64,000 nucleotides of DNA from NCBI GenBank assembly GCA_006503475.1, contig RSEH01000030.1, positions 124,001 through 188,000 of the forward strand. Reading direction: 5' to 3'. Shown here in pieces: positions 18,435-29,756 of the stretch. The translations under genes were made by a program, and so were the position numbers. The notes under the pieces are model-generated. The model did not search any database and had not been told where the DNA came from. It saw only the letters and a list, made by a program, of their open reading frames with translations. Each line of letters begins with the position of its first letter. Position 1 is the first letter of the stretch. This DNA is from Stentor roeselii. Taxonomy: Eukaryota; Ciliophora; Heterotrichea; Heterotrichida; Stentoridae.

Positions 18435-20723
18435 ATGGAAAAAGTGATTCGCACGATTTCTCCTAAACTAAGACAACAAAATTACCGAACATTAAATACT
18501 CTTTCTTTACCTTCACTAAAGAATCCTAAAAGAGAAAAAGTTGACTGGCTGATGAATACTGAAAGGGAAAAAGTACTGCAAAAGATAAGGCAAGGGTATT
18601 ATCCTAATGATATTTCTTATTTGAAGGATAGACCTCTTCCTGACCCTCTAATCAAAGCTTCTTCAAGCAGTTTATCTCTTGATATTGTTGATATTTATAA
18701 TAAAACCTACTCGGAGAATGAAACAGAACTTGACTTCCTCAATGTTAGTAAAAAACAAAGGAGTAAATCACCTCAACAGTCATTGGTTGAAAAGTTACTT
18801 TCACCCAAACGAAAAACACAGCCACCGCCTGCGAAAAATTTTGATATCGGCGCACCTACAGGAAGGCAAGAAGCGATTAACTTAACCGCATGGTTTGAAT
18901 TGATGAAGCAAAAGTACTTTCAAAAATTCAAAGAACTTCTCTCAGGCAAAGGAAACATCGACAGGTCAAAAGTTCTAAAAGCCTGGAAGTCAATCTACCT
19001 GACAGCCTTCCAAGAAATCGAGCGTCAAACACAAGTCCACTGCCAAGAGCGAGGAAAGCTTCTTCAAGACCTAGTCGAAGGCTTCGCTTCACTTTTCGAG
19101 TTCATTAATTCCAACTATTTAATAGAGCTCCACCGTCAATCAATGAACCACGCGAAAGAAATAAGCGAGGCTCGTTTAGAAACAGCAAAAAAACTTGCTC
19201 ATTTTCAAGTAAAACTCGATTTTTGTGAAAAAGAAAAATTTGAACTGCGTCATAACAACGGCCAATGCATTATAAAAATAAGAGAACTTGAAAGACTCAT
19301 TGAAGACTTCAGAAGAAATGAGAAGTCAAATCTTCGAGGTCCTAAAGTAAGCACTCAAAAATTTCCTAATGCAAGTTTCGAAGAATCACCTGTTTTACAA
19401 GAAAATAAAGAAACTTTTATTTCAGTTCCTGAAACTTTAACTGCAGAGATCAATAAAAAAATGGCGAAACTTGCAGAACTTAAAAAAAAAATTCAAGAAT
19501 TTAGAGAAACTTTGCAGGTACTTGAAAGTGAAGTTTGTGATAAAAGAGCTGCTTTGGCTTCTTTGAATTTTGAGATTGAATTAAGGCAGAGTTTAGTGAG
19601 ACCTGTCGCAAAGTTCACTCCTAAGTCGATTATTCTTCTTTCCACTTCAAAAAACAAAAAAAGAAGTGACTCGGTTATTTTAGATGAAGAAGTGAAAAAT
19701 CTTGATATTTTTTTCAATTCTGAGGAATTTTTCAAGAAATTACTTGAAAAACCTAAAGAAAGACTTACTCGAAAATGTAAAATTTCTCAAGATCATGTCT
19801 TCCAGTCATTATCCGTCATTTACCAACGAGCCATAATCCAAATTGAAATTTTTAACGAAATCAAAGATTTTCAAGGACTAGTTTATCGTCAATTCGTAAA
19901 ACTAGAAAACAACAAGAAAGGTGAAAAAATTTTAAAAAATTTTATTTCTGGGTGTTTAAAACTTTCAGATTTTCTGAGAGTTTCTGTTTTTTTAAGGTTT
20001 TTAGGCTTGGGAGGTTTGATAAGTTCTTCGAATTTCAGTACGAAAACATTGTCAGTTTACCTTTCAGCCTACCTGTTGATGGACAGTCTTCAAGTAGGTC
20101 TTTTAGTCCACAAAGACACTTCAAGTCCTTCGCAGTTCTACCCAGTAGTCCGGGCACAAGCGACGCTTAAAGAACTTTCAACAGTCTACCCAAACTCTTC
20201 AAAACTTTCAATCGACTCTTTTCTTTCTAACAACTTGATCCAAGACCCTAAACAAATCAACCCTCAAGGTTTAATCGAACTTGAAAAATTCCTGCAAAAA
20301 CTTGCAGAAGAATATGAAGACCTAGTCCAGGACATTTCGGAAAACTGTTCAAAAATCTTTGAAATCGCTTCAAAAAGGCAGGTTTTAAGCCTTGACCTTT
20401 TTTTAAGACTTATTCAACAAGTTTCAAAGGAAAAAATGCTTGAATTATCAGAAAATGTTGAAAAAGAACTGCAAGATTTTCAAGAAATTAAAGTTTCTCA
20501 GGGAGTTGAAGTCTGTTTGAAGTTTAACTTGTTGACTACTGAGGATATTCTCGGGTTTTTAGGGAATTTGGCTTCAGTTTCTCAGAACTTCGCAAAAAAC
20601 CTTCTTTTATCACAGTACCCTTCACCTATTCCAAGTGTTTACCAGAATATTTTAGATGAAATCGAGGAGGTTCCAGTAAAGTTCGCATTAATCTGGTGGA
20701 AGTTCTTAAATAATAATCAATAA
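18435..20723 (+). CDS. Axonemal dynein light chain-domain coiled-coil protein
   Basis: 762 residues from ATG 18435; the frame is open 117 bases further up, but that overlaps the frataxin gene and the chosen start directly follows TATAAA. Residues about 150-300 contain a block with FQEIERQTQVHCQERGKLL, which matches the DNALI1/p28 signature (ELIRQV...C.ERG.LL) of the axonemal dynein light chain domain, followed by a long helix. Residues 330-430 are coiled coil; the C-terminal third is helical and unassigned. The length fits AXDND1-type proteins better than the short p28. Expected role in cilia. Confidence 0.75.
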   Translation: MEKVIRTISPKLRQQNYRTLNTLSLPSLKNPKREKVDWLMNTEREKVLQKIRQGYYPNDISYLKDRPLPDPLIKASSSSLSLDIVDIYNKTYSENETELDFLNVSKKQRSKSPQQSLVEKLLSPKRKTQPPPAKNFDIGAPTGRQEAINLTAWFELMKQKYFQKFKELLSGKGNIDRSKVLKAWKSIYLTAFQEIERQTQVHCQERGKLLQDLVEGFASLFEFINSNYLIELHRQSMNHAKEISEARLETAKKLAHFQVKLDFCEKEKFELRHNNGQCIIKIRELERLIEDFRRNEKSNLRGPKVSTQKFPNASFEESPVLQENKETFISVPETLTAEINKKMAKLAELKKKIQEFRETLQVLESEVCDKRAALASLNFEIELRQSLVRPVAKFTPKSIILLSTSKNKKRSDSVILDEEVKNLDIFFNSEEFFKKLLEKPKERLTRKCKISQDHVFQSLSVIYQRAIIQIEIFNEIKDFQGLVYRQFVKLENNKKGEKILKNFISGCLKLSDFLRVSVFLRFLGLGGLISSSNFSTKTLSVYLSAYLLMDSLQVGLLVHKDTSSPSQFYPVVRAQATLKELSTVYPNSSKLSIDSFLSNNLIQDPKQINPQGLIELEKFLQKLAEEYEDLVQDISENCSKIFEIASKRQVLSLDLFLRLIQQVSKEKMLELSENVEKELQDFQEIKVSQGVEVCLKFNLLTTEDILGFLGNLASVSQNFAKNLLLSQYPSPIPSVYQNILDEIEEVPVKFALIWWKFLNNNQ

Positions 20724-21358
20724 TGAAGGTTTTAATTATTTTAACCCTAGTCCAAGCTTGCAGAAAGTACGAATGTGTCAGTCTTGGAAGTGATATTTGT
20801 GCGAAAAGAGCTGAAAACTCGACTTTAGTTAATTTAAATCCTTGCACTTCAAATAAAAGGTGTCTTGTAAGTCAACTCGAGGACTTAGAAGGGAATCAAA
20901 GCAGTGATACTTTATATTGTGAAGAATTTAAAAGTTATGATAGTTATCAGTGGACTCGCCTTGTTTATCAATGCGGAGAAAGGAAAAATAACAGGGAATT
21001 AGTTGGAAAGGGACTTGTTCGATGTCAGGAGAGTAAAGATTGTCTTTTGAAAGATGATAGTTTCACTGATTGTCGATGTGGAGCTGATGGAGCAAAGTAT
21101 TGTGTTCCTGCTTGGGATTCAAGTGTTTTTGATTCGTTTTGGCAGGAGTGTAATCAAGGGATTTATAGGGATCGGATGGACTTTTGGATACTTTTTAAAG
21201 AGTTTTATCCTTTGTGGGTCACTTCTAAACATTTGGAGTGTATCAGGGGAAGTGTTTATCAGATCAACTTGATGGTTTTGAATGAGAAAAAAGAACAGAG
21301 CTTTGGAAGGAATTATCCTGTTTTTTGGATTTTGGTTGCTTTGAATGTGATTTTATAA
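20723..21358 (+). CDS. Secreted Cys-rich surface protein
   Basis: 211 residues. A signal peptide (MKVLIILTLVQA) is followed by about 16 Cys residues in spaced pairs and a hydrophobic C-terminus (FWILVALNVIL), suggesting a GPI anchor or a tail anchor. Its ATG shares its first base with the preceding stop (TAATG), so the promoter must lie inside the axonemal gene. Such Cys-rich secreted proteins are common in ciliates; function unknown. Confidence 0.75.
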   Translation: MKVLIILTLVQACRKYECVSLGSDICAKRAENSTLVNLNPCTSNKRCLVSQLEDLEGNQSSDTLYCEEFKSYDSYQWTRLVYQCGERKNNRELVGKGLVRCQESKDCLLKDDSFTDCRCGADGAKYCVPAWDSSVFDSFWQECNQGIYRDRMDFWILFKEFYPLWVTSKHLECIRGSVYQINLMVLNEKKEQSFGRNYPVFWILVALNVIL

Positions 21359-21624
21359 GAGATTTGGTCATTTTTATATGGTTTTGGGTTTAAATTATTA
21401 TTGAATTTTTAGTTTAGTGTATTGAATTGTGTTAGGGCATGCAGAAGTTTTGAGGAAATTGTGGAAAAATAGAATTGGTGTTGTTTTTCATGAAGATTAA
21501 TTTGATGGCATGATTAGAAGTTTAAGAATTTAGGATAAGATTAATTCATTTTTTATCTTAAGTATTATTTGTAATAGAGTATTAAAATGATTTACTAACA
21601 ATTTTTCAAGAACCATTTGATGAT

Positions 21625-24600
21625 TCAAAATTCTAATGTTAATCTATAATTATCTCCTCTATCCTCCTTACATTTCTCTATACCAAGTTCAAATTCTTCA
21701 AAGTTCCTCACAAGTTCAACCCCTTTCTTTTCAATCCTTCTCTGAAACCTAACCTTAAAGACCCTAGCCCTAAAATTCCTCTTTCCTCTTTCAAAGATCC
21801 TAAGTCCCGATGCAAAAGCAGCTAAAACTCCAAAAACAGTTCCAAGAACTGCAGCAATGACAAAGAAAATACTATTTTTCATATATCGATAAGTATAAAG
21901 TCCTGAATAGTTAATTGATAAATGAACTCGAATTTCAAGCAAAGAAGCCAAAGAAAGTTCTAAAATTGACAACTCAGAACCTTTAACTGGTGACTTTTCT
22001 TGCGAGATGTGGAAACCTGTTGACTCGGAAGGCCATTTAGAGACTTCTGACCTGAAGAGTGAAGGGGTTAGGGAGTAAAAGAATTGACTTTTGGTACTGC
22101 CTACTAGGACTTTGTTTGTTGATGAACGGAGCTTGGTTTTTATGCTGCTGATCTCGTTTGGGATTGATGAGGTTGTGGTTAGATTTAGTTGGAAACCTGA
22201 TGCGTAACTACTGCTACCTGAACAACTTATGTCTATGAATGACCCTGTACCAAAATTGCACTCATAAAACTCTAAAATTACTTCACAAATTCTACCAGAT
22301 AAACTTTCAATTTTCACTGATTGTTCTTTGAATTTAATATCAAAAGTACGTATTTTAATAACATCATTGGAACAAACATCACCAAACTGTTCCAATTTAA
22401 TCTTCAAAGTAAACAATTCAGCTGTAAAAATTTTAACTTCTTGATTAAGAATCGGTCCTGGAAGCAAAGTTTTTTCCTCAATTATATTTTTAAATGCAAA
22501 TTCAAGAAATGTGGTAATCACAAAGATTAAAACGAAAGAAATAAAGCCTAAAGTGAACAGAACTCCAAATATGTTTGATTTTAACATCATTAAAGTGTTG
22601 AGCCTGTAGTTATGATAGTTTATAAAAAAATCGAGTTTCTTTAAAAAATGAAATCTGGACCAAAAGTAGTAAATTATAAACGAGATTAATGCGATTGACA
22701 GTGAAATTAGCAGTTGCACAATCAATAATTTCTTCTCAACTGATTGACTTGAATACAATCTTGGATTAATTCTATCAACCTGAACCTTTTGCACTAAAAG
22801 GCTCGGCTCTAAGCTACCTGAAGGACAATCAGTCAGAGCAGGGCAGTCAAAACAGTAGCTTTGTCCAGAGAGATTATTAAAACTTCCTTCTGGGCAAGGA
22901 TAACATTGTTTGAAACTTCCAGCGGCGATATTCGGGTTAAATGTTCCAGGAGGGCATAGTGTGCATCCTTCTTGTTTGTTTTCAATACTTAAAAAACTTC
23001 CAGCTGAACAAATTTCGCATTTTTCTCCATCAAAAAAACTTCCAGCTGAACAGATCTTTGAACAATCTTGACATAAGTCTTTCAAATCAATGTAATACAA
23101 TAAATTATTGAAGTGGCCTGTTCTTGGATTGTCGTTAAAACTTTCACACCCTCCATGCACAAAAAGTTTCCCCTGATAAAAAACCGAAGCACTTCTAAAA
23201 GACCTAACATCCAAATTCCCAACAAAATCCTCCGTCCCATTAATCAAATCATACAAAACAACAGAGCCACTAGCAAACATTTCATTTCTAATTCCTCCAA
23301 TCCTAACAATTTTATCTCCAACAAAAAAATCATTCCCTTCTCCCCAAACACTATTAAAATCCTTTAAAACCATCAAACTTTTCCAAGCCAAACCTTGAAA
23401 ACTAAGAACCCTTACTTGAAGATTAACAGAAAATTCACTATCAAGTCCAAAAGCATAAAGAAACATTGAAGAATTAACATGACAAGTTGCATAAACAACT
23501 CCAATATCAGCACTAACCATCAAGTACTGATTACTCAACAAGCTAAAACTAATAAGCTTGTCACTAACCTTAGTCAAAGTCATTCCTCCATAAATATACA
23601 TCAAAGGAAAGTAAATCGCAAGGCAAGCTCCTTTCGCTGGTTGAGGAAGAAAGCCACTAACAGGCTTTAATTCCTGCCAAGTTGCCGTAGGCAAGTTGAA
23701 AATAAACAAATCATTCAAAAGTCCTAAACTTCCTTCCCCGCCCCAGACCACTAACGAGTCTCCTAAAATTTCAGAAGCGAATTCAAAGCGGCCTGAAGGG
23801 ACTTCTCCTCCAACATTAACAATTTCCCAAGTTTCTGAAGCCAAATTGAATTTCCACAAGTCATTTAATAACTTTTTTCCAGCTCTTCCTGCGAAAAGAT
23901 AAAGACTTCCACCACTTACATGAAGTTTATGCTGTTGACGAGATTGAGGTGAAGTGAAATGAGGAGAAAGAAGGGTTTTTTCGAAGGAGGGTAGATTGAA
24001 AGACCAAAGTTCATTTTTGAGGTCTTCTGAGATGTTTTCTTTGTTTTGTTTTAGACCTGCGAAGGTGAAGAAGGTGTTGTTGGAAGATGTGCTTGAGAAG
24101 AAGAGACTTGGAGTTGGTAGTGAAAAGTTTTGGAGAATGGTGAATGTTTCTAGGTCTATTTGTAGCACTTCGTTTATTGCAGTGTTTTGGGTGGAGTCCC
24201 ACCCGAAAAAGAGGTAAAGGGATGAGTTGAAGATTATGCCTCCGCATGATTCACGGGGAGAGGAAACTTCGAGTTCCGGTGAGTCCCAAAGGTCTTGTTT
24301 TAGAGAGTATTTGAAAATTTTTGATTTATTGTTTAGGGTATTTCCGTTACCTGAAAATATTAAGACTTTTTCGTTGAATAGTTTTAGTACTGGGGAGTAG
24401 ATCTTTGGGATTTTGTCATTGTCTGAGCCTTTTTTCCAGGTTTTGTTGGATGGATCTAGACTTTATAAGGATTACAAGTAGATTGAGTTCATTACTGATT
24501 CGAGTCCTTTGCCTCCAAAAACCACAAAAAAATGTTTATCATCAATAATTCCAAAGTCAAACCCAAAAAAACTCATCAAAGGAGGCTTATTATCACACTT

Positions 24601-24993
24601 AACAATATTCCACCTTAATTTTTTCAAATCAAATTCCCAAAGATCATTGAACAGTCCATTGAGGCCATATCCCCCAAAAATGAAAATCTTTTGCTCGAAA
24701 ATAAAACCCCCAGATCCTGACCTGCCATCTGCATAAAAAATACCTGGACTGTTTACAGAAGTAGGAGATATGGAAGTCCACTGGTTTGAAGATAAAGAAA
24801 AGTTGTAAAGGTCCGAAAAGAAAAATGAACCAGATTGGCCTCCGAATAAGATGAGACAAGATTCTGAGTCGTGAAAGAGAAGTAAAGAGTTCACTCGGGG
24901 TGAAGGAGGAGTTTTTGTTTTAGGAATGTAAGTTGGGGTCAGGGCAGAGAGTGTTTGGAATAGCAGATGAAAAATTAGGAGTTTTATTGTCAT
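21625..24993 (-). CDS. Kelch-repeat receptor with GCC2/GCC3 (ephrin-receptor-like) domains and TM segments
   Basis: Exon 1 is 24476-24993 and exon 2 is 21625-24460; together about 1117 residues. Exon 1 has a signal peptide and the first Kelch blades (LILFGGQSGS, IFIFGGYGLNG, FFVVFGGKG). A 15-nt intron joins it to further Kelch blades (LYLFAGRAGKK, LVVWGGEGS, MYIYGGMT, LFVHGGCES). Next come repeated CSAGSF / CPPGTFN / CPEGSFN units, the GCC2/GCC3 type, then hydrophobic segments (LLIVQLLISLSIALISFIIYYF, VLFTLGFISFVLIFVITTF and, near the C-terminus, FFVIAAVLGTVFGVLAAF) and a basic cytoplasmic tail. Likely a surface adhesion or sensing protein; ligand unknown. Confidence 0.85.
24461..24475 (-). 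other. 15-nt intron in the Kelch receptor gene
   Basis: On the minus strand: GTAATCCTTATAAAG. It removes a premature TAA and shifts frame exactly so that two long Kelch frames join. Confidence 0.9.
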
Positions 24994-25449
24994 TTTTTTA
25001 TTATTTGATTGTTTGGACGTAGAATAAAAAGAATAAAAGTTGGATTTGGTTATGAATTTATGAGATTATTTTTCAATTGAAAATGTTAATTTTTTTTAAA
25101 CTTAAATTTTTTTACTTTGGTTTTTTTACGTATTTTAAGGTGATTATTATTGAAGATAGTATTTAGAAAAAGTTTAGTAAATAGGTAAAGAATATAGGGA
25201 ATTTAGTAAGATATTTTTTGTTCATATATTTAAATACTGCTCAAAATATTGACCTTATAGAGTGACTAAATAAATTTTAATATCAATTATATTGGTAAAA
25301 ATGAAGGTATTTCTAAGTTAGTTTCTTTATAAGTATCCATCTCTCGAAACTTTATATTCTATTAAATTTATCCGAAATATATAATCGAATATTAATGAAA
25401 TTCTCGATTTTCTTTATTATCAATAAAGTAATCGAAATCCTAAAATCTA
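24994..25449. other. Intergenic, AT-rich
   Basis: 5' flank of the Kelch receptor. G/T-rich on the plus strand near the gene. No feature seen. Confidence 0.6.
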
Positions 25450-26430
25450 TATAATTGATGCTAATTCTGTATTTCTCCCCATTTCTTAGTTCAGCCGATT
25501 ATCTTACCCATCTTTTAAATGCGGTGATCTTCCTTCAGGCATATTTTACGAGCACTCAGAATTTTTGAGCAAAGGTGTAGCAAGTGATTGAGAAGCCAAT
25601 AGACCTGAAGCCAGATCCCTGAAGACTTCTTCAACAATGAATCTCGCATTTCGTCCTCAAATTTATTATCAACATGTTAGCTAGGTTTGAAATGCTCATC
25701 ATCCTTTCACTGCGAGAACCTACCAGGAATCTCATGTTTTTAGAACAGATTCGGTCCATCTGAAAATGGTATCTGCAAAGAACTCTCATCAGATGACAGA
25801 TGCGATTAAACCTCTCAATCTAATCCAGGCCTCTTCATCCAGATCTCTCCAACCCAAGAGGAAATTTTCTCTAATCCTGTCAAAAGACCTGCATCTTTAA
25901 AGACAGAGACCTTTGCATATTCAATTTCACTTCTCACAATAAAAAATGTGTGCCAATCACTCAGCCAGTTCTGTAACAATTCTTGAAGATATCCTTGTCA
26001 CGGTCTTATCCGGTTTGCAAAGACGGCGCTTGTGGCTTGGTTGATGATTCTTCGGCTGCCATTTGTGTCAAGTCCTTCAAAATCTTATTTCATTGGATAG
26101 TCCTTGTGAAGTCTGCATCGGCGAGTACGAAACTTATTGCTTCATGAATGGATTTCTTGAAGAATGCATTTGTGGAATGTCTGGAAAGGCTTTGCTCTGA
26201 GTTCTTCGGGACAGGTAAGATTCTTTGGCTTTTGAAGAACTTCGAAGTTTCAATAGGCTCTGCTGTTTCTATGTGCAATGATTTAATGATACTCTCATAT
26301 ACATGCGGGATTATGTCAAGGCTGAAGCTTTGTAAGATTTCAGTATTATTCTTGGATGTCTTCTTATCGGGTGCTTGTCTAAAGGCTCAAGACTATCTCA
26401 AAAAACGACTTTCACATGCCTAAAAATTTT
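25450..26430. pseudogene. Coding-like, GC-richer island without an intact frame (decayed gene)
   Basis: About 1 kb stands out from the AT-rich flanks by clearly higher GC and coding-like base order, yet no frame is open for more than about 95 codons. Both strands give protein-like segments separated by several stops: plus 26148-26423 (91 codons) and minus around 26090-26390. On the plus strand 25480-26050 reads as protein in one frame with about six interruptions; on the minus strand another frame does the same. The strand therefore cannot be fixed and no family was recognised. A decayed gene or an inserted fragment is most likely; a structured long RNA is the alternative. Confidence 0.5.
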
Positions 26431-26539
26431 AAGTCACGACTAAAAAGACTTTGAATCTATTAGTTTTCCATGATTCAAACTTTTCAATCTTTCTACCCCT
26501 TTCAATCTTTTAAAAATATTAGATTATTTATAAACCCCC

Positions 26540-26980
26540 ATGGAAAACAACCAGAATGTCGATATTGAAGCACTGGCTCTAATTGTAGGAGTCTCCAGAA
26601 CAGCGGAAATCAGCAAAATCTCTGAAGACGCGATCATGAAAATGCTTGGAAGACTTCATCCTGAAAATCACGGCTTTTTCTATTTCTTGAAAGACTGTCT
26701 GATTCACATGATTTCAAAAATCGGAGAAGAAGAAACTTCAAAAAAACTCGAAATAAGCCTTCCAGTTATCAAGACTATTAAAAAACATGCGGCGAAAGTT
26801 GGAAAAGTTTCAAGAAATTTTAATAGAAAAAATGAAAGAGTTGAAAATGAAGAGTTGAAAAATGATGTTATTGACTTTTATAATAACTGCAAAAGTATCA
26901 CCAAGACTGCGGAGCATTTCAAGATTAGGAAGGAAAAGGCTATCTCGTATGTGATAAACTCGTCAGAATTGATTGATTAG
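26540..26980 (+). CDS. Small protein with two helix-turn-helix-like motifs, unknown
   Basis: 146 residues, charged and helical. EETSKKLEISLPVIKTIKKH and SITKTAEHFKIRKEKAISYV both look like helix-turn-helix units (a small residue at the turn, hydrophobic positions in step), as in homeodomain-like transposase or regulator DNA-binding domains. No catalytic domain. Might be a DNA-binding protein; inference only. TATAA lies a few bases before the start. Confidence 0.55.
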   Translation: MENNQNVDIEALALIVGVSRTAEISKISEDAIMKMLGRLHPENHGFFYFLKDCLIHMISKIGEEETSKKLEISLPVIKTIKKHAAKVGKVSRNFNRKNERVENEELKNDVIDFYNNCKSITKTAEHFKIRKEKAISYVINSSELID

Positions 26981-27328
26981 GTTTTTTATGGAATAGGTAA
27001 GTAGATTTAGTGGATTTCAATTTAGTGGTTTTTTAGATGGTCTTAGGAAATATTAGAGCTTATTTTATTTAAGAGGACTGTGATCTTGTTTATATAATAT
27101 TAAAAATTTTGGAGAATAATTTGAATTTCTTAGGAAGATTATCATTTTAATTTTGGGACTAGATGTAGAGAGATGAAGTAAACTAAATTTATAAATAACA
27201 AGAGCGATAAATAATGTTAATATCTTATGATAAAGTGATTTCATAATAAAGTCTTCCTTAATTATCCTAATTCTATTTGAAAAATAGTCAATCTTTAAAC
27301 ATCCACTTAACTAACTAAAAATCCTAAG
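26981..27328. other. Intergenic, no feature seen
   Basis: AT-rich spacer between convergent genes; no repeat or RNA gene recognised. Confidence 0.6.
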
Positions 27329-29320
27329 TTATAAATTTGAAATCACTCGATATTTTCTCCTAATGGCGTATCCTTTAATTCTTATATCTTTTAATTTTCT
27401 AAATATTCCTACAATAGCATTCCTTTCAACATTAATTAAATGGAATCTTAACCTCGAATCCTGTATTAAGAATCTTTTTTCACTCTTGCAAGGAAAAATA
27501 TCAAAGCAGTTAATACGAGCCTTCACCTTTATTAACGTCGAGAATTTTATCAAAGCAAATAAATCCCGATTTTCATCAAAGAACATAAAATCATCTTCAT
27601 TAAACTTGCCAAGGATAATTTTAAAATCATGTACGAATAAAACTTTTGAATTCATCGTTTCTCTGAACACAGATTTTTTTTCAGTTGAATATGCAAGAAC
27701 ACTATGATTTTTATTCGCTGTTATGAATGTTATTCGCTCGGCCTCAAAACAAAACTGTAAAATCAGATTTAAAATAGGAGGCTCTACGTCTTTCATAATT
27801 TCGAATAAGTAAATATATCCTAAATTAGTTCCACATATCACGAATGAGTTGTCAAAGCAAAAACTCCTGATAGGCCCAGGAAAATTTACACATGTTAGAA
27901 GTTCATTAGATATGAGATCAGTTAATTTTATTTCTTTCTGACCATGTAGTACTTTTGTTAAGTCGTTTGAAAAATCTACAAATTTATTGAAGTGAAAATT
28001 TTTTTCTTCTGATACTTTTTTCATATTTTGTGAATCATACTCAGATAAGGTAAAATCGTCGTAAAGGATAAGGAAATTATTTTTAAATTTAATTGCTGAT
28101 AAAGGTATTGATTCGACATTTATTGTATCCAAGGGTAATAAAGTGTTCGAATTCAAAAGCATAATATTTTATCTAATGATGTTGATATGATCTTATTTGA
28201 AGTACTTAAATATTTCAGTGATAGAATCATATCGTTATGGATTTTTCTTCTTTGGAGTTCTTTATTTGTAAATAGTTCAAAATTTATAATTGTTCCGTTT
28301 TCACACCCAGTCACTAAACAACCATTGTTTTTATTGAATACACAGCACTTTATGATGCTCACATCACGATCATCATTATTAATTTTCGAAAGACTATTTT
28401 TTAATTTAAAATTATAAAGTGCTCCTATATGACTATTAGTTGCAAAGATTAAATAAATTTTGTCTTTTATATGCTTTAAAAATACAACTGCTGAACTTAA
28501 ACATATCTTATGAATTAATTTTGAAGGATTGAATCTCCAAACTCTTATAGTATTGTCAGATGAACTGCTTACAAAAGAGGAATTTTCAGAATTAATAATC
28601 AAACATAAAATTACATCTGTATGGCCTTTGAAACATGATTTGATTTTTCGTGCTTTAATACTCCACAAACATATCGTTCCATCACCTGAGCCTGAAAAAC
28701 AATACTTAGATGATGAATCTATTTTAATAACTCTAATAGGTGATTTATTAAAAGTGAAGTGCATTCTCTGGTCTAAATTATTAATTTCCCACAGTTTTAT
28801 TATACCATTTTCACTTCCAGTAATGAAACAGTTTAAATTTTTTGAAAATATTATGCAGGATAATTGACAATTTTGGAGTATATGGAAGTTCTTCATTAAT
28901 TTTTTCAACTTATTTTCATGGTATCTTGATAAAGTAATTTCTACTAATAGAGGAAGATTGAAATATTTCTTTATTCCAATATGCAAATTGACATAATTTT
29001 TTTTTTTCAGATAATATTTGGATTTGCTTGATACCTTTTGTATTATAAAACGGAGTTTTAAACATTATTTTCCTAAAAAATTCTTGTAATATAAGAGAGA
29101 ATATGAATAATTCTTTAGTCCTTAATACATACTCGAATGACTTAATGAATTTTATTCTTCGGTTTATTTGAGCTTTATGGCATATCCTCTTATCAATTTT
29201 TTTCTTGATTAGATGAATTGAAGGCTCTTTTAAATGATTTTCAAGTTCTTTTAGTGAAATCAATTTTTTCTGGCATGAGCAAATATAACTTTTACTCTTT
29301 TCCATATTTTTATAAGCCAA
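27329..29320 (-). pseudogene. WD40-repeat protein gene with two apparent frameshifts
   Basis: Three overlapping frames (28916-29320, 28153-28986, 27329-28162) read as one protein of about 660 residues. The first has a Cys/His N-terminus (CSCQKK...H). The second carries WD40 units (SCIIFSKNLNCFITGSENG, YCFSGSGDGTICLWS, SFVSSSSDNTIRVWR, KIISTSLDK). The third continues with divergent propeller blades. The first junction falls on a run of 11 A (10 would restore the frame), the second on TTTT (five T would). No GT...AG intron of 15-17 nt fits either place. Homopolymer errors in the assembly, or a young pseudogene, are the two readings. Confidence 0.65.
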
Positions 29321-29756
29321 TTAAAAGTTTAATATTCAAATCATCCAAAAAAATTATAATCTTAAACTTTAAGTGAATTCAAATAAATAAAACAATCCTT
29401 GGAAGTGCTGTTCATATCTACGCTCAATTCTTCAAAAAGATGAAAAATCTATGAGAAAAGAATACCCGGCTTCCTTATTCTATAAAATGAATAAATTACT
29501 ATATTATATTAAATTATTAAATATGCTAAGTATTTCGACGAATAAAGAAAACTATCAAGTTAAAGTAAAGAAATAGTTCCAATCTATTAATATCAGTCTT
29601 TTAATACTCTTAACCAAATAAAATCTAATATTCAACAATCAACCTAAACTAAAGATTTATAAAACCTATCTAATCAAACCTTTGATGATTATCTAAGAAA
29701 GTTTCATTCATAACCAAAAATTAACTAATCCTTAAACTATAATTTCTCTGCTTCAA
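29321..29756. other. Intergenic, no feature seen
   Basis: AT-rich, A/C-rich toward the right, consistent with the 3' flank of the minus-strand phosphatase gene. Confidence 0.6.

Noticed and set aside
26148-26423. 91-codon plus-strand gene in the GC-rich island
   Set aside because: No motif, and overlapped by an equally good minus-strand frame; kept only as part of a decayed island.
25450-26430. Minus-strand reading with TAA as Gln giving a long protein
   Set aside because: It also needs several TGA codons as sense, and a plus-strand frame is equally protein-like, so the strand and the reading are not decided.
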